Program-made: the position numbers and the translations under genes
NCBI GenBank assembly: GCA_002729235.1
Contig: PBTY01000046.1
Span: 1-32,146, forward strand
Reading direction: 5' to 3'
DNA length: 32,146 nucleotides
From: Rickettsiales bacterium
GTDB lineage: Bacteria; Bacteroidota; Bacteroidia; Cytophagales; Cyclobacteriaceae
Notes under the pieces: generated by a model
Seen by the model: the letters and a program-made list of their open reading frames with translations, nothing else
What the model was told of the DNA's origin: nothing
The model's database searches: none
In this document: positions 7,806 through 15,836 of the stretch, piece after piece
Layout: each line of letters opens with the position of its first letter
Position numbering within the stretch: the stretch's first letter is position 1

Positions 7806-9194
7806 ATGAAGTACTTGATCTCCATTTTTATACTGTTTTTGAGTTTCCATGTTCTCTATTCGCAAGAAGATAATATACATGAACAATCCTCGGGTTATGA
7901 ATGGCCGGAGGATCCTTTAGTTCTAGATAAGCTGGAGCAATGGAGAGATTTAAAATTTGGAATAATTATTCACTGGGGGTTGTATGCTCAGGCAGGGATA
8001 GTGGAGTCCTGGGAGTTGACTTCAGAAGACTGGATCAACCGAAAGGATAGTATGACGCATCATGAATATAAGCAGTGGTACAGAAGTCTAAAAGATGATT
8101 TTAATCCTGTGAATTTTAATCCTGATGCATGGGCGGAAACTGCTAAACGTGCAGGAATGAAATATGTGGTTTTCACCACTAAACACCATGATGGCTTCAA
8201 CATGTTTGATACCCAATTTTCGGATTTTAAGATCACCAATGGACCGTTTGCTGATGATCCAAAAGCGGATGTTGCTCAATATGTATTCGACGCCTTTCGA
8301 AAACAAGATATGATGATTGGAGCTTATTTTTCCAAGCCAGATTGGAGTTCGCAGTACTTCTGGTGGGAAAAGTATGCCACCGATGACCGTAACGTCAATT
8401 ATAACTTGAGTGTTCATCCCGATCGATGGCAGAAATACCAGCAGTTCGTGTTTAATCAGGTAGAGGAACTTACCACAGGTTACGGCGATTTGGATATCCT
8501 GTGGTTTGATGGTGGTTGGGTACGCGAAGGTCGCATGGTTCATGGAGGTGAGCAAAGTGTCAATATGCCTGCTTTGGCAGACATGGCACGTACGAATCAA
8601 CCTGGAATCCTTATAGTGGATCGTACGGTGCCCGGTAAATATGAGAACTATCAAACACCCGAACGTACCATTCCTGAAGAGCAATTGACGCATCCCTGGG
8701 AAAGCTGTATTCCTTTGAATAACAATTGGGGATATGTGCCAAAAGATGAATCCAAATCGTCGGAACAGATTATTCATTCACTAGTAGAAATAGTTGCTAA
8801 GGGCGGAAGTTTACTGCTAGGGATCGGACCAAAACCAGATGGCACGATTCGAGAATCTGATGTAGTGAAAATGAACGAAATAGGAGACTGGTTACAGGTA
8901 AATGGTGAGGCCATTTACGGTACGCGGACATTGGATGCCTACCAATCAGGTAATGTGTTCTTTACCAGGAAAGAATCTAAAGTCTTTGCTATTCATCTGT
9001 TTACGGAGAATGGCGCTAGTCAAGGTAAATGTGAATGGATGGGAAATCTGCCAAAGCGAAAAGCGAAAATGAGACTGCTTGAGACTGGAGAAGAAGTATC
9101 TTATACAGTAAAAGGGAATCAGGTTTTGGTTAATCTACCAAGAGGCTTCGTTCCTTCAGTTGCCTGTGTATTGACATACGAAATTCAGGATTAG
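7806..9194 (+). CDS. Exported GH29 alpha-L-fucosidase
   Basis: Retaining glycoside hydrolase that would release alpha-L-fucose from glycans in the periplasm or outside. Residues 1-19 form a signal peptide (YLISIFILFLSFHVLYS). The barrel has the GH29 motifs FGIIIHWGLYA (about 51-61), FTTKHHDGFNMFDT (123-136) and DLDILWFDGGW (228-238), with Asp235 as the expected nucleophile. A small beta-sandwich closes the protein. It has 462 residues and no T9SS sorting domain or lipobox. The next gene starts 34 bp on, so it may be co-transcribed, although no SusC/SusD genes are near. This is a stand-alone fucosidase rather than part of a visible polysaccharide locus. Confidence 0.95.
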   Translation: MKYLISIFILFLSFHVLYSQEDNIHEQSSGYEWPEDPLVLDKLEQWRDLKFGIIIHWGLYAQAGIVESWELTSEDWINRKDSMTHHEYKQWYRSLKDDFNPVNFNPDAWAETAKRAGMKYVVFTTKHHDGFNMFDTQFSDFKITNGPFADDPKADVAQYVFDAFRKQDMMIGAYFSKPDWSSQYFWWEKYATDDRNVNYNLSVHPDRWQKYQQFVFNQVEELTTGYGDLDILWFDGGWVREGRMVHGGEQSVNMPALADMARTNQPGILIVDRTVPGKYENYQTPERTIPEEQLTHPWESCIPLNNNWGYVPKDESKSSEQIIHSLVEIVAKGGSLLLGIGPKPDGTIRESDVVKMNEIGDWLQVNGEAIYGTRTLDAYQSGNVFFTRKESKVFAIHLFTENGASQGKCEWMGNLPKRKAKMRLLETGEEVSYTVKGNQVLVNLPRGFVPSVACVLTYEIQD

Positions 9195-9228
9195 ATATCT
9201 AGCGATTCATTATTTCGTATATTGAAAT

Positions 9229-9591
9229 ATGCCTTACAACGAAAATCTTGCTGATCGCCTTAGAGAATACCTTGCTGAAGTACCCAATATCGAAGTAGAA
9301 GAAAAGAAAATGTTTCGTGGACTCGCTTTTTTGGTCAATGATAAAATGTGTGTCAACGTCAGTGGTGACAACCTCATGTGTCGGTTTGATCCTGATATGG
9401 AGGAGGAGATGAAAGAAAAGCCTGGATTTGAGTCAGTGAAAATGGCAGGCAGATACATGAAGGGATATGGTTATATCAATGAAGATGGGTACCGTTCCCC
9501 AGACGATTTTAAATTTTGGGTAGATCTGGCATTAGACTTTAATCCCCGGGCCAAATCCTCCAAGAAAACTAAAACCAAGAAGAGCCGTTAG
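9229..9591 (+). CDS. TfoX N-terminal domain protein
   Basis: A 120-residue cytoplasmic protein consisting of a TfoX-N domain: KKMFRGLAFLVNDKMCVNVS, LMCRFDP and the C-terminal YRSPDDFKFWVDLALDF. The TfoX-C (helix-hairpin-helix) half found in proteobacterial competence regulators is absent, and it ends in a Lys-rich tail. Stand-alone TfoX-N proteins are common and have no proven competence role. It lies 34 bp after the fucosidase gene and 7 bp before the next small gene, so it probably belongs to a small operon. Confidence 0.88.
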   Translation: MPYNENLADRLREYLAEVPNIEVEEKKMFRGLAFLVNDKMCVNVSGDNLMCRFDPDMEEEMKEKPGFESVKMAGRYMKGYGYINEDGYRSPDDFKFWVDLALDFNPRAKSSKKTKTKKSR

Positions 9592-9598
9592 AATCCTC

Positions 9599-9982
9599 AT
9601 GCTGAAATCTCTTACAAATAGTGCTGTATCTAAGAACCATCTATCTATATGGTTGTTAGTTTTACTATCTGCACTGTTTCAGTTGCCTGTTTCAGCATCT
9701 TCCTCAGAGTTCATAAGTCATGAGAGGGTTGAGTTGGTGGAGTCTTCCACTTTCAATCAAGTGGAGCTTGTTCACATATTAGCAGGATCCTTTATTCGGC
9801 AGGTTGACCGAAATCTTCCCATTGTATCCAACATACAAGACTATCATAATCGGCAGACTGTTAAGGCTGAAGAAGTAGCCGAATTTATTAGAGCTGAGAT
9901 TGCTAGCAAAGAGCTGCTGAAATTGCTTCCTGCTCCCACTAATTATGATGATGAAACGAATAGATCCTACTCCATAGGTTAA
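9599..9982 (+). CDS. Unrecognised exported small protein
   Basis: I do not recognise this 127-residue protein. Residues about 14-34 form a hydrophobic segment followed by ASSSE, read as a long signal peptide or N-terminal anchor. The remainder is hydrophilic and probably helical (VKAEEVAEFIRAEIASKELL). It begins 7 bp after the TfoX gene, so it is probably in that transcript. It is a real gene judging by spacing, but the family is unknown. Confidence 0.6.
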   Translation: MLKSLTNSAVSKNHLSIWLLVLLSALFQLPVSASSSEFISHERVELVESSTFNQVELVHILAGSFIRQVDRNLPIVSNIQDYHNRQTVKAEEVAEFIRAEIASKELLKLLPAPTNYDDETNRSYSIG

Positions 9983-10024
9983 TCATTGTTTCATTGAGTC
10001 AGTGGACTCGCATCAAAATCATTT

Positions 10025-10216
10025 ATGAAAAATTTCAAAAAGGTCCTACGCCTTGTAGTGATGACCTTGTTTCTGGTATTCGCCGCTTTCGGGGCAGGCA
10101 TGGGTGGTGTGTTTATGCCAAAATTTTATCGAGACGATTCCATTCTACCAAAAATTGAATTGGTGGAAGAAAGAGAGGAGGAAGACTTTGAAAAAGAGGA
10201 GGATGAAAAGACTTAA
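10025..10216 (+). CDS. Unrecognised 63-residue membrane protein with acidic tail
   Basis: Residues 1-9 are basic, about 10-32 form one membrane helix (LVVMTLFLVFAAFGAGMGGV), and the tail is strongly acidic (EEREEEDFEKEEDE). Such a single-pass, charged-tail protein could be a membrane adaptor; no family is recognised. It is 42 bp after the preceding small gene. Its TAA overlaps the stop of the convergent hydrolase gene (10213-10216). Confidence 0.6.
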   Translation: MKNFKKVLRLVVMTLFLVFAAFGAGMGGVFMPKFYRDDSILPKIELVEEREEEDFEKEEDEKT

Positions 10217-11016
10217 TTTTTATGTATGAATTGAGTAATTTCTTTGGCGAATTCTGGTGTTTTGTGGGCATTGTTGTGACCTCCTGTAATAATGACTAAT
10301 TGGCTGTTTAGAAATACTTCGGCTAGAAGTCCAGGGTCTCCATTATCCGTGTCTTCATCACCTGCTATGATCAGAATTGGGGTTTTAATTTTCTGTAACT
10401 CCTCAATTGATGTTACTGGTTGATAGGTTTGTAAATAACTCAGAATTTTGAGGTTAGCATTTATAGATCTGGCATAGTTAACAGCTCCTTTTGTGGTTTC
10501 ATTGAGAGGAGCTGTTCCTGCAAATGCTTCAGCAAACATTATACGACGATCCCACTCAGGATTAGTGAAATCAATGCCCATACCTCCCATTACGGCTTTG
10601 GTTATCCTTTGATCTTGGGTTAAAAGTTGGGCTAATACAATAGACCCTCGCGAATATCCAATGGCCATGTAACTATCCAGTTTCAAATGATTGGCAAGAG
10701 CAATAAGGTCCTTGGTTTCTGCATCATTGGCATATTTCAACGGGTCAGAAGGTTTGTCAGAATCTCCATTTCCTCTAAGGTCAGGAATGATCACCCGATA
10801 ACCTGCATCAATCAATTCTCGCTTAAGTATACCGTTATTCCAAGAGCTTCCACTAGAAATAAAGCCATGAATCAATATGATAGGCATTCCTTTGCCCGAG
10901 TCTTCAAAGGCAATTTGGGTTTGGTCAAATGACTGAAAATAATTTTTCCCCTGTCCAAAAAGACTAATACTTAAGCCAATACATATGAACACAATACAAA
11001 ATTTAGGAGTCATCAT
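10213..11016 (-). CDS. Exported alpha/beta hydrolase
   Basis: About 267 residues from ATG 11016, with a signal peptide (KFCIVFICIGLSISLFGQ). The catalytic elements are present: oxyanion HGF in IILIHGFISSG, the nucleophile elbow GYSRGS (Ser), the acid in IAGDEDTDNGD and His in GGHNNAHKTPEF. It resembles lipase, esterase or haloperoxidase-like hydrolases; the substrate is unknown. The open frame extends to 11130, but the 38 extra residues are polar and would bury the signal peptide, so the twin ATG at 11016/11013 is preferred. It converges with the small membrane protein gene and overlaps its stop by 4 bp. Confidence 0.85.
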   Translation of the reverse strand: MMTPKFCIVFICIGLSISLFGQGKNYFQSFDQTQIAFEDSGKGMPIILIHGFISSGSSWNNGILKRELIDAGYRVIIPDLRGNGDSDKPSDPLKYANDAETKDLIALANHLKLDSYMAIGYSRGSIVLAQLLTQDQRITKAVMGGMGIDFTNPEWDRRIMFAEAFAGTAPLNETTKGAVNYARSINANLKILSYLQTYQPVTSIEELQKIKTPILIIAGDEDTDNGDPGLLAEVFLNSQLVIITGGHNNAHKTPEFAKEITQFIHKN

Positions 11017-11235
11017 TTGGGAGTTTGAATTAGGTAAATATACTTTTCTTATATCTGATTTGAGGTAATTGAATGTCATGATCAAGGTGTCAATTCTATT
11101 ATTTCCTGTTGAAGTCAGGTTAATTCTCATCAGTATGAATTTTTACCCTCTGACTGGAATACTGCATCTAATCGCCGGATGATACGTTAAGTTTGTTAAG
11201 AGATTTTAGCCTTTCTAAAACCCCACGAACACACC

Positions 11236-11856
11236 ATGAAGTCAGCTAAGTTATTTGCAGTTATTCTCTTCTTATTGACCAATTTTTCATTTCAAAGTAC
11301 AGCTCAGTTGAATGAGTCTTTGATTGCAGAATTGGATTCTATGGTCTCACTTGATCAGCGGTTTCGCGCTGCTTATAGGAATGTGACTAATTTTTCAACA
11401 GATTCAATTACTACTGTTCAGGTGGTGACCGCAATGGAAGCTATCGATAGTGTGCACTATTACCGATTGAATGAGATGTTTGAAGAATACGGTTTCCTTG
11501 ATTATGACCTTGTGGGTGAGAAGGGGAGTAGTCATTTCTGGTTGTTAGTTCAGCACCAGGACAAACATCCTGAGTTTCAGGAAGCCGTTTTAGCTGCTAT
11601 GAAAGAAGCTGTTGACCAAAAGAATGCTTCTGAATTGGATTATGCCTATTTACTTGATCGAGTTTTGGTGAACGGTGGACAATTACAGGTTTATGGCACT
11701 CAGATGTCGCTCAACGCTGATTCAACTTCTTACATTCCGAAACCAGTGGAGGATCCTGAAAAGCTAGATAAAAGACGAAAGAAAGTTGGGTTGCCTCCAA
11801 TATCTCTTTACATCAAATTAATGAATGAACGTCACATTGGTAATCTTCACCAATAG
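11236..11856 (+). CDS. Exported DUF6624 protein
   Basis: A 206-residue protein with a signal peptide (LFAVILFLLTNFSFQSTAQ). Hallmarks of the DUF6624 group are HFWLLVQHQDKHPEF, VLVNGGQLQVYGTQ and the C-terminal PVEDPEKLDKRRKKVGL. The conserved HxD/QVYGTQ positions look like a small active or binding site, but no reaction is known. It is a single gene on this strand, and the GT2 gene converges on it with a 5-bp gap. Confidence 0.8.
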   Translation: MKSAKLFAVILFLLTNFSFQSTAQLNESLIAELDSMVSLDQRFRAAYRNVTNFSTDSITTVQVVTAMEAIDSVHYYRLNEMFEEYGFLDYDLVGEKGSSHFWLLVQHQDKHPEFQEAVLAAMKEAVDQKNASELDYAYLLDRVLVNGGQLQVYGTQMSLNADSTSYIPKPVEDPEKLDKRRKKVGLPPISLYIKLMNERHIGNLHQ

Positions 11857-11861
11857 TTAAT

Positions 11862-13283
11862 TTAGGTCGATTTAAAGCCCTTGCGCTTTTGCTCACCCCA
11901 GGTTTTCTTTCTTCGGACAAACTTGTCAAAGTTGCCTCTGATGGCGGCCCAAACAGTGATAGGATGATAGAAAATAGGTTCTATCATAGCAGCAAACAAT
12001 AACTTCATGAGCGCTCTTCCTTGTATATACTCACGATAGGTTTTTTCTTCCAGAAGTAAGGCAATCCAAGAAATGAGTAGCGAAAAGGCATAGACCAGTG
12101 TAATTAGAATGAAGAAATGTTGCCAGTTAATCCATCCCAAGATGGCTAATACTGTAAAGTAAATCAATCCTGTGAATTCTATGATTGGAGCTAACCATTC
12201 AAAAAGCAGCCAAAATGGATAGGATAGCATTCCCATCAAACCATATTTAGGTCGGAAACAGATCTTTTTGTGTGCCAACAAGGTCTCGATGGTACCTCTG
12301 GTCCAACGATTTCGTTGCTTTTGGAATACCGACAACTCTTCTGGTGCTTCGGTCCAACATAACGGGTCTGGAACATAGGCTACCCGGTATGGTTGGTTTT
12401 TGTCCGCCATATATCGTCTCATACGCACTACCAGTTCCATATCCTCGCCAACTGTAGCAGTGTCATAGCCTCCGACATCCAGCACAGTTCTTCGATCAAA
12501 TAGGCCAAACGCTCCTGATATGATCAAAAGACCATTCATTTCTCCCCAAGCCATTCTTCCCAGTAGGAATGCTCTAATGTATTCCAAGGTTTGGAAAGTT
12601 GGAAGCCATTTTTTTGCAAGCTTGACCTGAAGAAGTCGACCATTTTTAATCACACAATCATTAGCAATGCGAACTACTCCTCCAACAGCAACTACTTTTC
12701 TGCGTGTTTCTTCCAGATAGGGTTTTACCATTCGTAACAGGGCATCATCTTCAATGATACAATCCACATCAATGCATGCAACCAATTCCGATTTGGCATA
12801 ACTAATTCCAGCATTCAAGGCGTCAGATTTGCCCCCGTTTTCTTTGTCTATCACTAGAAGTTTAGAGAAAGCTGGGTTTTTAGAATGATACACTTCTTTG
12901 ATTGCTTTATGATTCAAGTAAGCGCATTCCATTGAATGTGCTGGCTCCAAATCATAGGCTTCAATCATTCGCTGTACAGAGTCATCCTTACTTCCATCAT
13001 TCACTATAATGATTTCGTAGTTGTTATAATGAAGAGACAGTAATGATCTGATATTGTCCACAATGGATAATGATTCATTGTAGGCAGGAGCAATAATTGA
13101 TATACTGGGTGCTAATGGTGATCTAAGGATGTCATCAAAGTAGGTGTTTTTTTCATTTCGAGAGTAGCGCTGCAGTGCTCGGTAAGAAACAATAGCCAAT
13201 ACTACGTAGAATGACATAATAGTTAATGCATAGAAGAATATGCCGTAATTCAGAAACTCGGTAATCTCTCTGTATACATTCAT
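11862..13283 (-). CDS. Membrane GT2 processive glycosyltransferase (PgaC/cellulose-synthase-like)
   Basis: Predicted inner-membrane polysaccharide synthase using nucleotide sugars. One N-terminal TM helix lies at about 14-36. The catalytic domain at about 60-335 has IIAPAYNE, VNDGS (Asp96), the divalent-metal IDVD (172-174), GED (279-281) and QRNRW at 323-327, the QxxRW signature of processive synthases. Three or more C-terminal TM helices lie at about 350-412, and the tail is basic. At 473 residues it is close to PgaC, but there is no PilZ domain. It is the last gene of the four-gene operon, and its ATG overlaps the upstream TGA as ATGA. Product sugar and secretion are inferred from the family and neighbours. 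Confidence 0.92.
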   Translation of the reverse strand: MNVYREITEFLNYGIFFYALTIMSFYVVLAIVSYRALQRYSRNEKNTYFDDILRSPLAPSISIIAPAYNESLSIVDNIRSLLSLHYNNYEIIIVNDGSKDDSVQRMIEAYDLEPAHSMECAYLNHKAIKEVYHSKNPAFSKLLVIDKENGGKSDALNAGISYAKSELVACIDVDCIIEDDALLRMVKPYLEETRRKVVAVGGVVRIANDCVIKNGRLLQVKLAKKWLPTFQTLEYIRAFLLGRMAWGEMNGLLIISGAFGLFDRRTVLDVGGYDTATVGEDMELVVRMRRYMADKNQPYRVAYVPDPLCWTEAPEELSVFQKQRNRWTRGTIETLLAHKKICFRPKYGLMGMLSYPFWLLFEWLAPIIEFTGLIYFTVLAILGWINWQHFFILITLVYAFSLLISWIALLLEEKTYREYIQGRALMKLLFAAMIEPIFYHPITVWAAIRGNFDKFVRRKKTWGEQKRKGFKST

Positions 13284-14008
13284 TGATAAGTCACTGAATA
13301 TTTGTCTAAATAGTTAGTTAATCTGCGTGTTGCAGGATTTTTTGAGTTTTTGAGTTGCTCAAGCTGATGTTTGTTGAGCTTGAAGGGGCTCCTGTGTAGA
13401 ATGGAAAGGATGGAAAGAAAGGTCCACTTAGACATGATCCCTATTCTACTTTCCATTTCCATCAATCCTTTGATCTCACCAATTTCCACCATAGCAATTT
13501 TAGCTTGTTTTCTCACCTGGCTTTCATGATGATCCACCAATGGTAGGATGGAGGAATATGCTGATTTATTCCCAACTATAGACAATTCTATAATTCCTTC
13601 TACAATTCGGTAAGTGTATGCCGAACTGAGTTTTTTAATGGATATTTTGTCTAACTCAAAGTGATAGTAAAGCTCTTTGGAACGCTCTTCATAAACCCCA
13701 CTAAAAGAATAGGACATCTGAACCAGTTCATCCAAAAGCATTTCTTTTTGCCATTTGCTTTTAACGAGATGACTCAATTGCTTTTTGTATTTAACATTCT
13801 TTTCTGGATAATTAAGTGCTGCAGAAAGCAATGACAGCAACGTACTTCTAAATTTCTGCTGCTTGCGATCAAACAGCATATATCGAAATCTGTAAATAAA
13901 AATGGAAAGAAGGGTGATGACTAGTCCAACTATAATTGCTCCTATCAAATAGATGATCAATTGATCGACCAGAGGGAATTGATTGATATCAAGCATTTCC
14001 AGTAGCAT
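13280..14008 (-). CDS. Membrane-anchored helical-repeat (HEAT-like) protein
   Basis: Of 242 residues, about 17-39 form one TM helix (LIIYLIGAIIVGLVITLLSI). The cytoplasmic remainder is entirely helical. Residues about 145-205 look like HEAT-type repeats (YSSILPLVDHHESQVRKQAK, then IAMVEIGEIKGLMEME). It has no enzymatic motif, and a scaffold between the regulator and the glycosyltransferase encoded on either side is the natural reading. Both junctions overlap: 20 bp with the receiver gene and 4 bp with the GT2 gene. The HEAT assignment is by eye from helix periodicity; the anchor is clear. Confidence 0.75.
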   Translation of the reverse strand: MLLEMLDINQFPLVDQLIIYLIGAIIVGLVITLLSIFIYRFRYMLFDRKQQKFRSTLLSLLSAALNYPEKNVKYKKQLSHLVKSKWQKEMLLDELVQMSYSFSGVYEERSKELYYHFELDKISIKKLSSAYTYRIVEGIIELSIVGNKSAYSSILPLVDHHESQVRKQAKIAMVEIGEIKGLMEMESRIGIMSKWTFLSILSILHRSPFKLNKHQLEQLKNSKNPATRRLTNYLDKYSVTYQ

Positions 14009-14366
14009 TTATACGCATCAATATATTTTTAGCCCTTGCGACTACTTCGTTTGGACTGAATGGCTTATCAATAAAATCTGATGCCCCGAGACGGAATGCC
14101 TCAAGTATTTTAGCTTCAAGGTCTGCATCACTAATGATAATTACCGGTATTTTTTTCTGCCGGGCAATTTCCAATATCTCGAACCCACTTCTAAAAGGAA
14201 GCAATTCTTCGGTGATGATTAGATCAACTTGATCTTCCATTTCTTCAATAAGCTCTTGCCCATTCACCACAGCCTTAACCTCAAAACCATCTATTCTCAA
14301 CCGGTCAGTTAGAACTTTGCGAAGAAGTTCATTTGGTTCAGCTAAAAGGATTTTATGATTGCTCAT
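13989..14366 (-). CDS. Single-domain response regulator with Glu at the phospho-acceptor site
   Basis: A 125-residue CheY-like receiver without an output domain. Conserved features are Lys101 in DKPFSP, Ser79 in IIISDAD and the LGASDF block. The phosphorylation segment reads LIITEELLPFRSG; Glu53 sits where receivers have the phosphorylated Asp (e.g. LDLMLP). The acidic pair near the N-terminus is also reduced (AEPN, Glu10 then Pro). It is therefore unlikely to be phosphorylated normally and may be locked active-like or respond to another signal. It overlaps the YaiO-like gene by 4 bp (ATGA) and the helical-repeat gene by 20 bp. GAA GAA is read unambiguously at this site. Confidence 0.92.
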   Translation of the reverse strand: MSNHKILLAEPNELLRKVLTDRLRIDGFEVKAVVNGQELIEEMEDQVDLIITEELLPFRSGFEILEIARQKKIPVIIISDADLEAKILEAFRLGASDFIDKPFSPNEVVARAKNILMRINATGNA

Positions 14367-15163
14367 CGTTCATGAAGGGTTAAATACAGAGAAATGGCAT
14401 GCTGTTGACGCTTTGAAACTATAAAATCGTAGTGTGTCCATTGATAAGAGACCGTCCACTGTTTGTTCTTTTTTGTAGTTGAAACTAATGATGCACCGAT
14501 TGTCACTTGGTTGGGTTTACTATCTGTAACAAAAGACTGGTCACTGATGATTATTAGATTTGGATCGTACCCATAGGCACCTAATAATCCAATGTAACCA
14601 GAATCGCTGAAGTAGTATCTATGTGTAAGGATTACCGAATAGTTATTGAACTTGTCCTCTTTGAAACCATAGGCAAAATTGCCTCTAATGGATGTTAAAA
14701 AGGATCCGTAATACCTTGAAATGCTTCCAGTAAGTATTCCAAGACTTCCAGTGTTGTCGAAATTCATCCACCTAAGTCCAATGGAATGTTCCCATTTTCC
14801 AAATGGATTATAGTATTCAGCGGTCAGCTGGTTTTTCACGAAAATGCTCCCTGGAGATAGCCCAAAGCCAGCCATTACGTAATCCTTATTTTCAAAGGAT
14901 TTGTAAAAGTCACTTTCAAATAGAAAAGATGATTGATCAAATCGTTGCCCCAGAGTAATGCGAGGGAGAAAAGTAAATCCTTCCTTTTGGAATTTGGCTT
15001 CAGCTGTTAGGTTATGCCAGTCACTCAATTGCTCGAAGAAGAAATCGTACTCATAACCAATTTTAGTGTAGCTATAAAAAGTAGAGTCGACATGTTGGGC
15101 TTTAGATAGCCCACTCACCAGCATCAAAAGTATGATGCCTGTATAAGAATGAAGATTATTCAA
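14363..15163 (-). CDS. YaiO-family outer membrane beta-barrel protein
   Basis: A signal peptide (LHSYTGIILLMLVSGLSKAQ) is followed by about 240 residues of alternating beta-strands ending in an aromatic-rich strand (HAISLYLTL), as in outer membrane barrels. The arrangement matches YaiO proteins (KIGYEYDFFFEQLSDWH, GLRWMNFDNTG, LTHRYYFSDSGYIGL). YaiO proteins are linked to extracellular polysaccharide or biofilm but have no proven mechanism; here the downstream GT2 gene supports a role as export pore or anchor. The start is TTG 15163; the next ATG (15124) would truncate the signal peptide, and an in-frame TGA lies upstream. It is the first gene of the operon. Confidence 0.8.
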   Translation of the reverse strand: MNNLHSYTGIILLMLVSGLSKAQHVDSTFYSYTKIGYEYDFFFEQLSDWHNLTAEAKFQKEGFTFLPRITLGQRFDQSSFLFESDFYKSFENKDYVMAGFGLSPGSIFVKNQLTAEYYNPFGKWEHSIGLRWMNFDNTGSLGILTGSISRYYGSFLTSIRGNFAYGFKEDKFNNYSVILTHRYYFSDSGYIGLLGAYGYDPNLIIISDQSFVTDSKPNQVTIGASLVSTTKKNKQWTVSYQWTHYDFIVSKRQQHAISLYLTLHER

Positions 15164-15501
15164 ATAGTTTCTGATAGTTACTGATCACAATACTACAAAC
15201 TGGGGTCCAGGGTTTGGGAAAAGTTGATAATATTTTTTCAAATCCGTACCAGCTATAGATTATCATACTGATTATGCAGCTATGAGTTAGTCAATTTTTG
15301 TATAGTCATCATTGATTGAAGACCCCATATACATGGCAGCAACAGGACGACATATGTTGAGGTAGTAATAAGACGAAAGTATGTTATCCGTAGAGTGCAT
15401 TGGTAAGTAAATATTAATTGATCTTTTTTATCGCTTATGTACCAAATGTTACAGATAGTGATGGAAAGCTGCCATAGCTTAGCCTACAAATACGTAACGC
15501 T
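15164..15501. other. Divergent intergenic region, no gene seen
   Basis: This 338-bp stretch separates the YaiO operon (minus) from the 84-residue protein gene (plus), so it should carry both promoters. I see AT-rich tracts (around 15228-15240 and 15410-15430) but no convincing -33/-7 pair in either direction, no sizeable ORF, and no strong hairpin. Confidence 0.6.
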
Positions 15502-15756
15502 ATGTCCTTAGAATTTGAACAAGTTGAGCTAGGAGAGAAGGGAAAAGAGGCCAAACGCCTGGAAAAGATCAAACACTACAAGCGTACATTGATCTACATG
15601 GCGATTGGTGCGCTTCTAAGCCTTGCTTTTAGTTATCTAACCGAAGGAGCAACGATTACGGCTCTTAATGGAGAAGAAATAACTAACTCTTTATTACTCG
15701 GAGGGTTTATGGGATTCTTTATTACCAACAGTCCCTGCGCCAGAGGAAGATGTTGA
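15502..15756 (+). CDS. Unrecognised 84-residue membrane protein ending in a Cys motif
   Basis: Residues 1-28 are charged (EKGKEAKRLEKIKHYKR). Residues about 29-48 (TLIYMAIGALLSLAFSYL) and 63-75 (SLLLGGFMGFFI) form two membrane segments. The protein ends TNSPCARGRC, with two cysteines in the last six residues, which suggests metal binding or a redox role at the membrane surface. I know no named family. It starts at ATG 15502 and lies 80 bp upstream of the next gene. Confidence 0.7.
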   Translation: MSLEFEQVELGEKGKEAKRLEKIKHYKRTLIYMAIGALLSLAFSYLTEGATITALNGEEITNSLLLGGFMGFFITNSPCARGRC

Positions 15757-15796
15757 ATATCTAACAGTTCTTTTTATTTGATCTGTAACATATGAG

Positions 15797-15833
15797 GTTT
15801 TGAGTCGTCATCCTTCAAATCAAAACTCAAAAC
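15797..15833 (+). promoter_or_regulatory. Inverted repeat just before the start codon at 15837
   Basis: Perfect 9-bp arms GTTTTGAGT (15797-15805) and ACTCAAAAC (15825-15833) flank a 19-base spacer, ending 3 bases before the ATG. The right arm is also part of a direct repeat (CAAAACTCAAAACTCAA). It could be an operator for a dimeric repressor or an mRNA hairpin occluding the start codon. No regulator gene adjoins it, so this remains a guess. Confidence 0.4.
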
Positions 15834-15836
15834 TCA

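Noticed and set aside
8088-8777. 229-codon minus-strand ORF inside the fucosidase gene
   Set aside because: Lies wholly within the conserved GH29 catalytic core; its translation is rich in Ile, His and Arg with no family features, a typical shadow frame.
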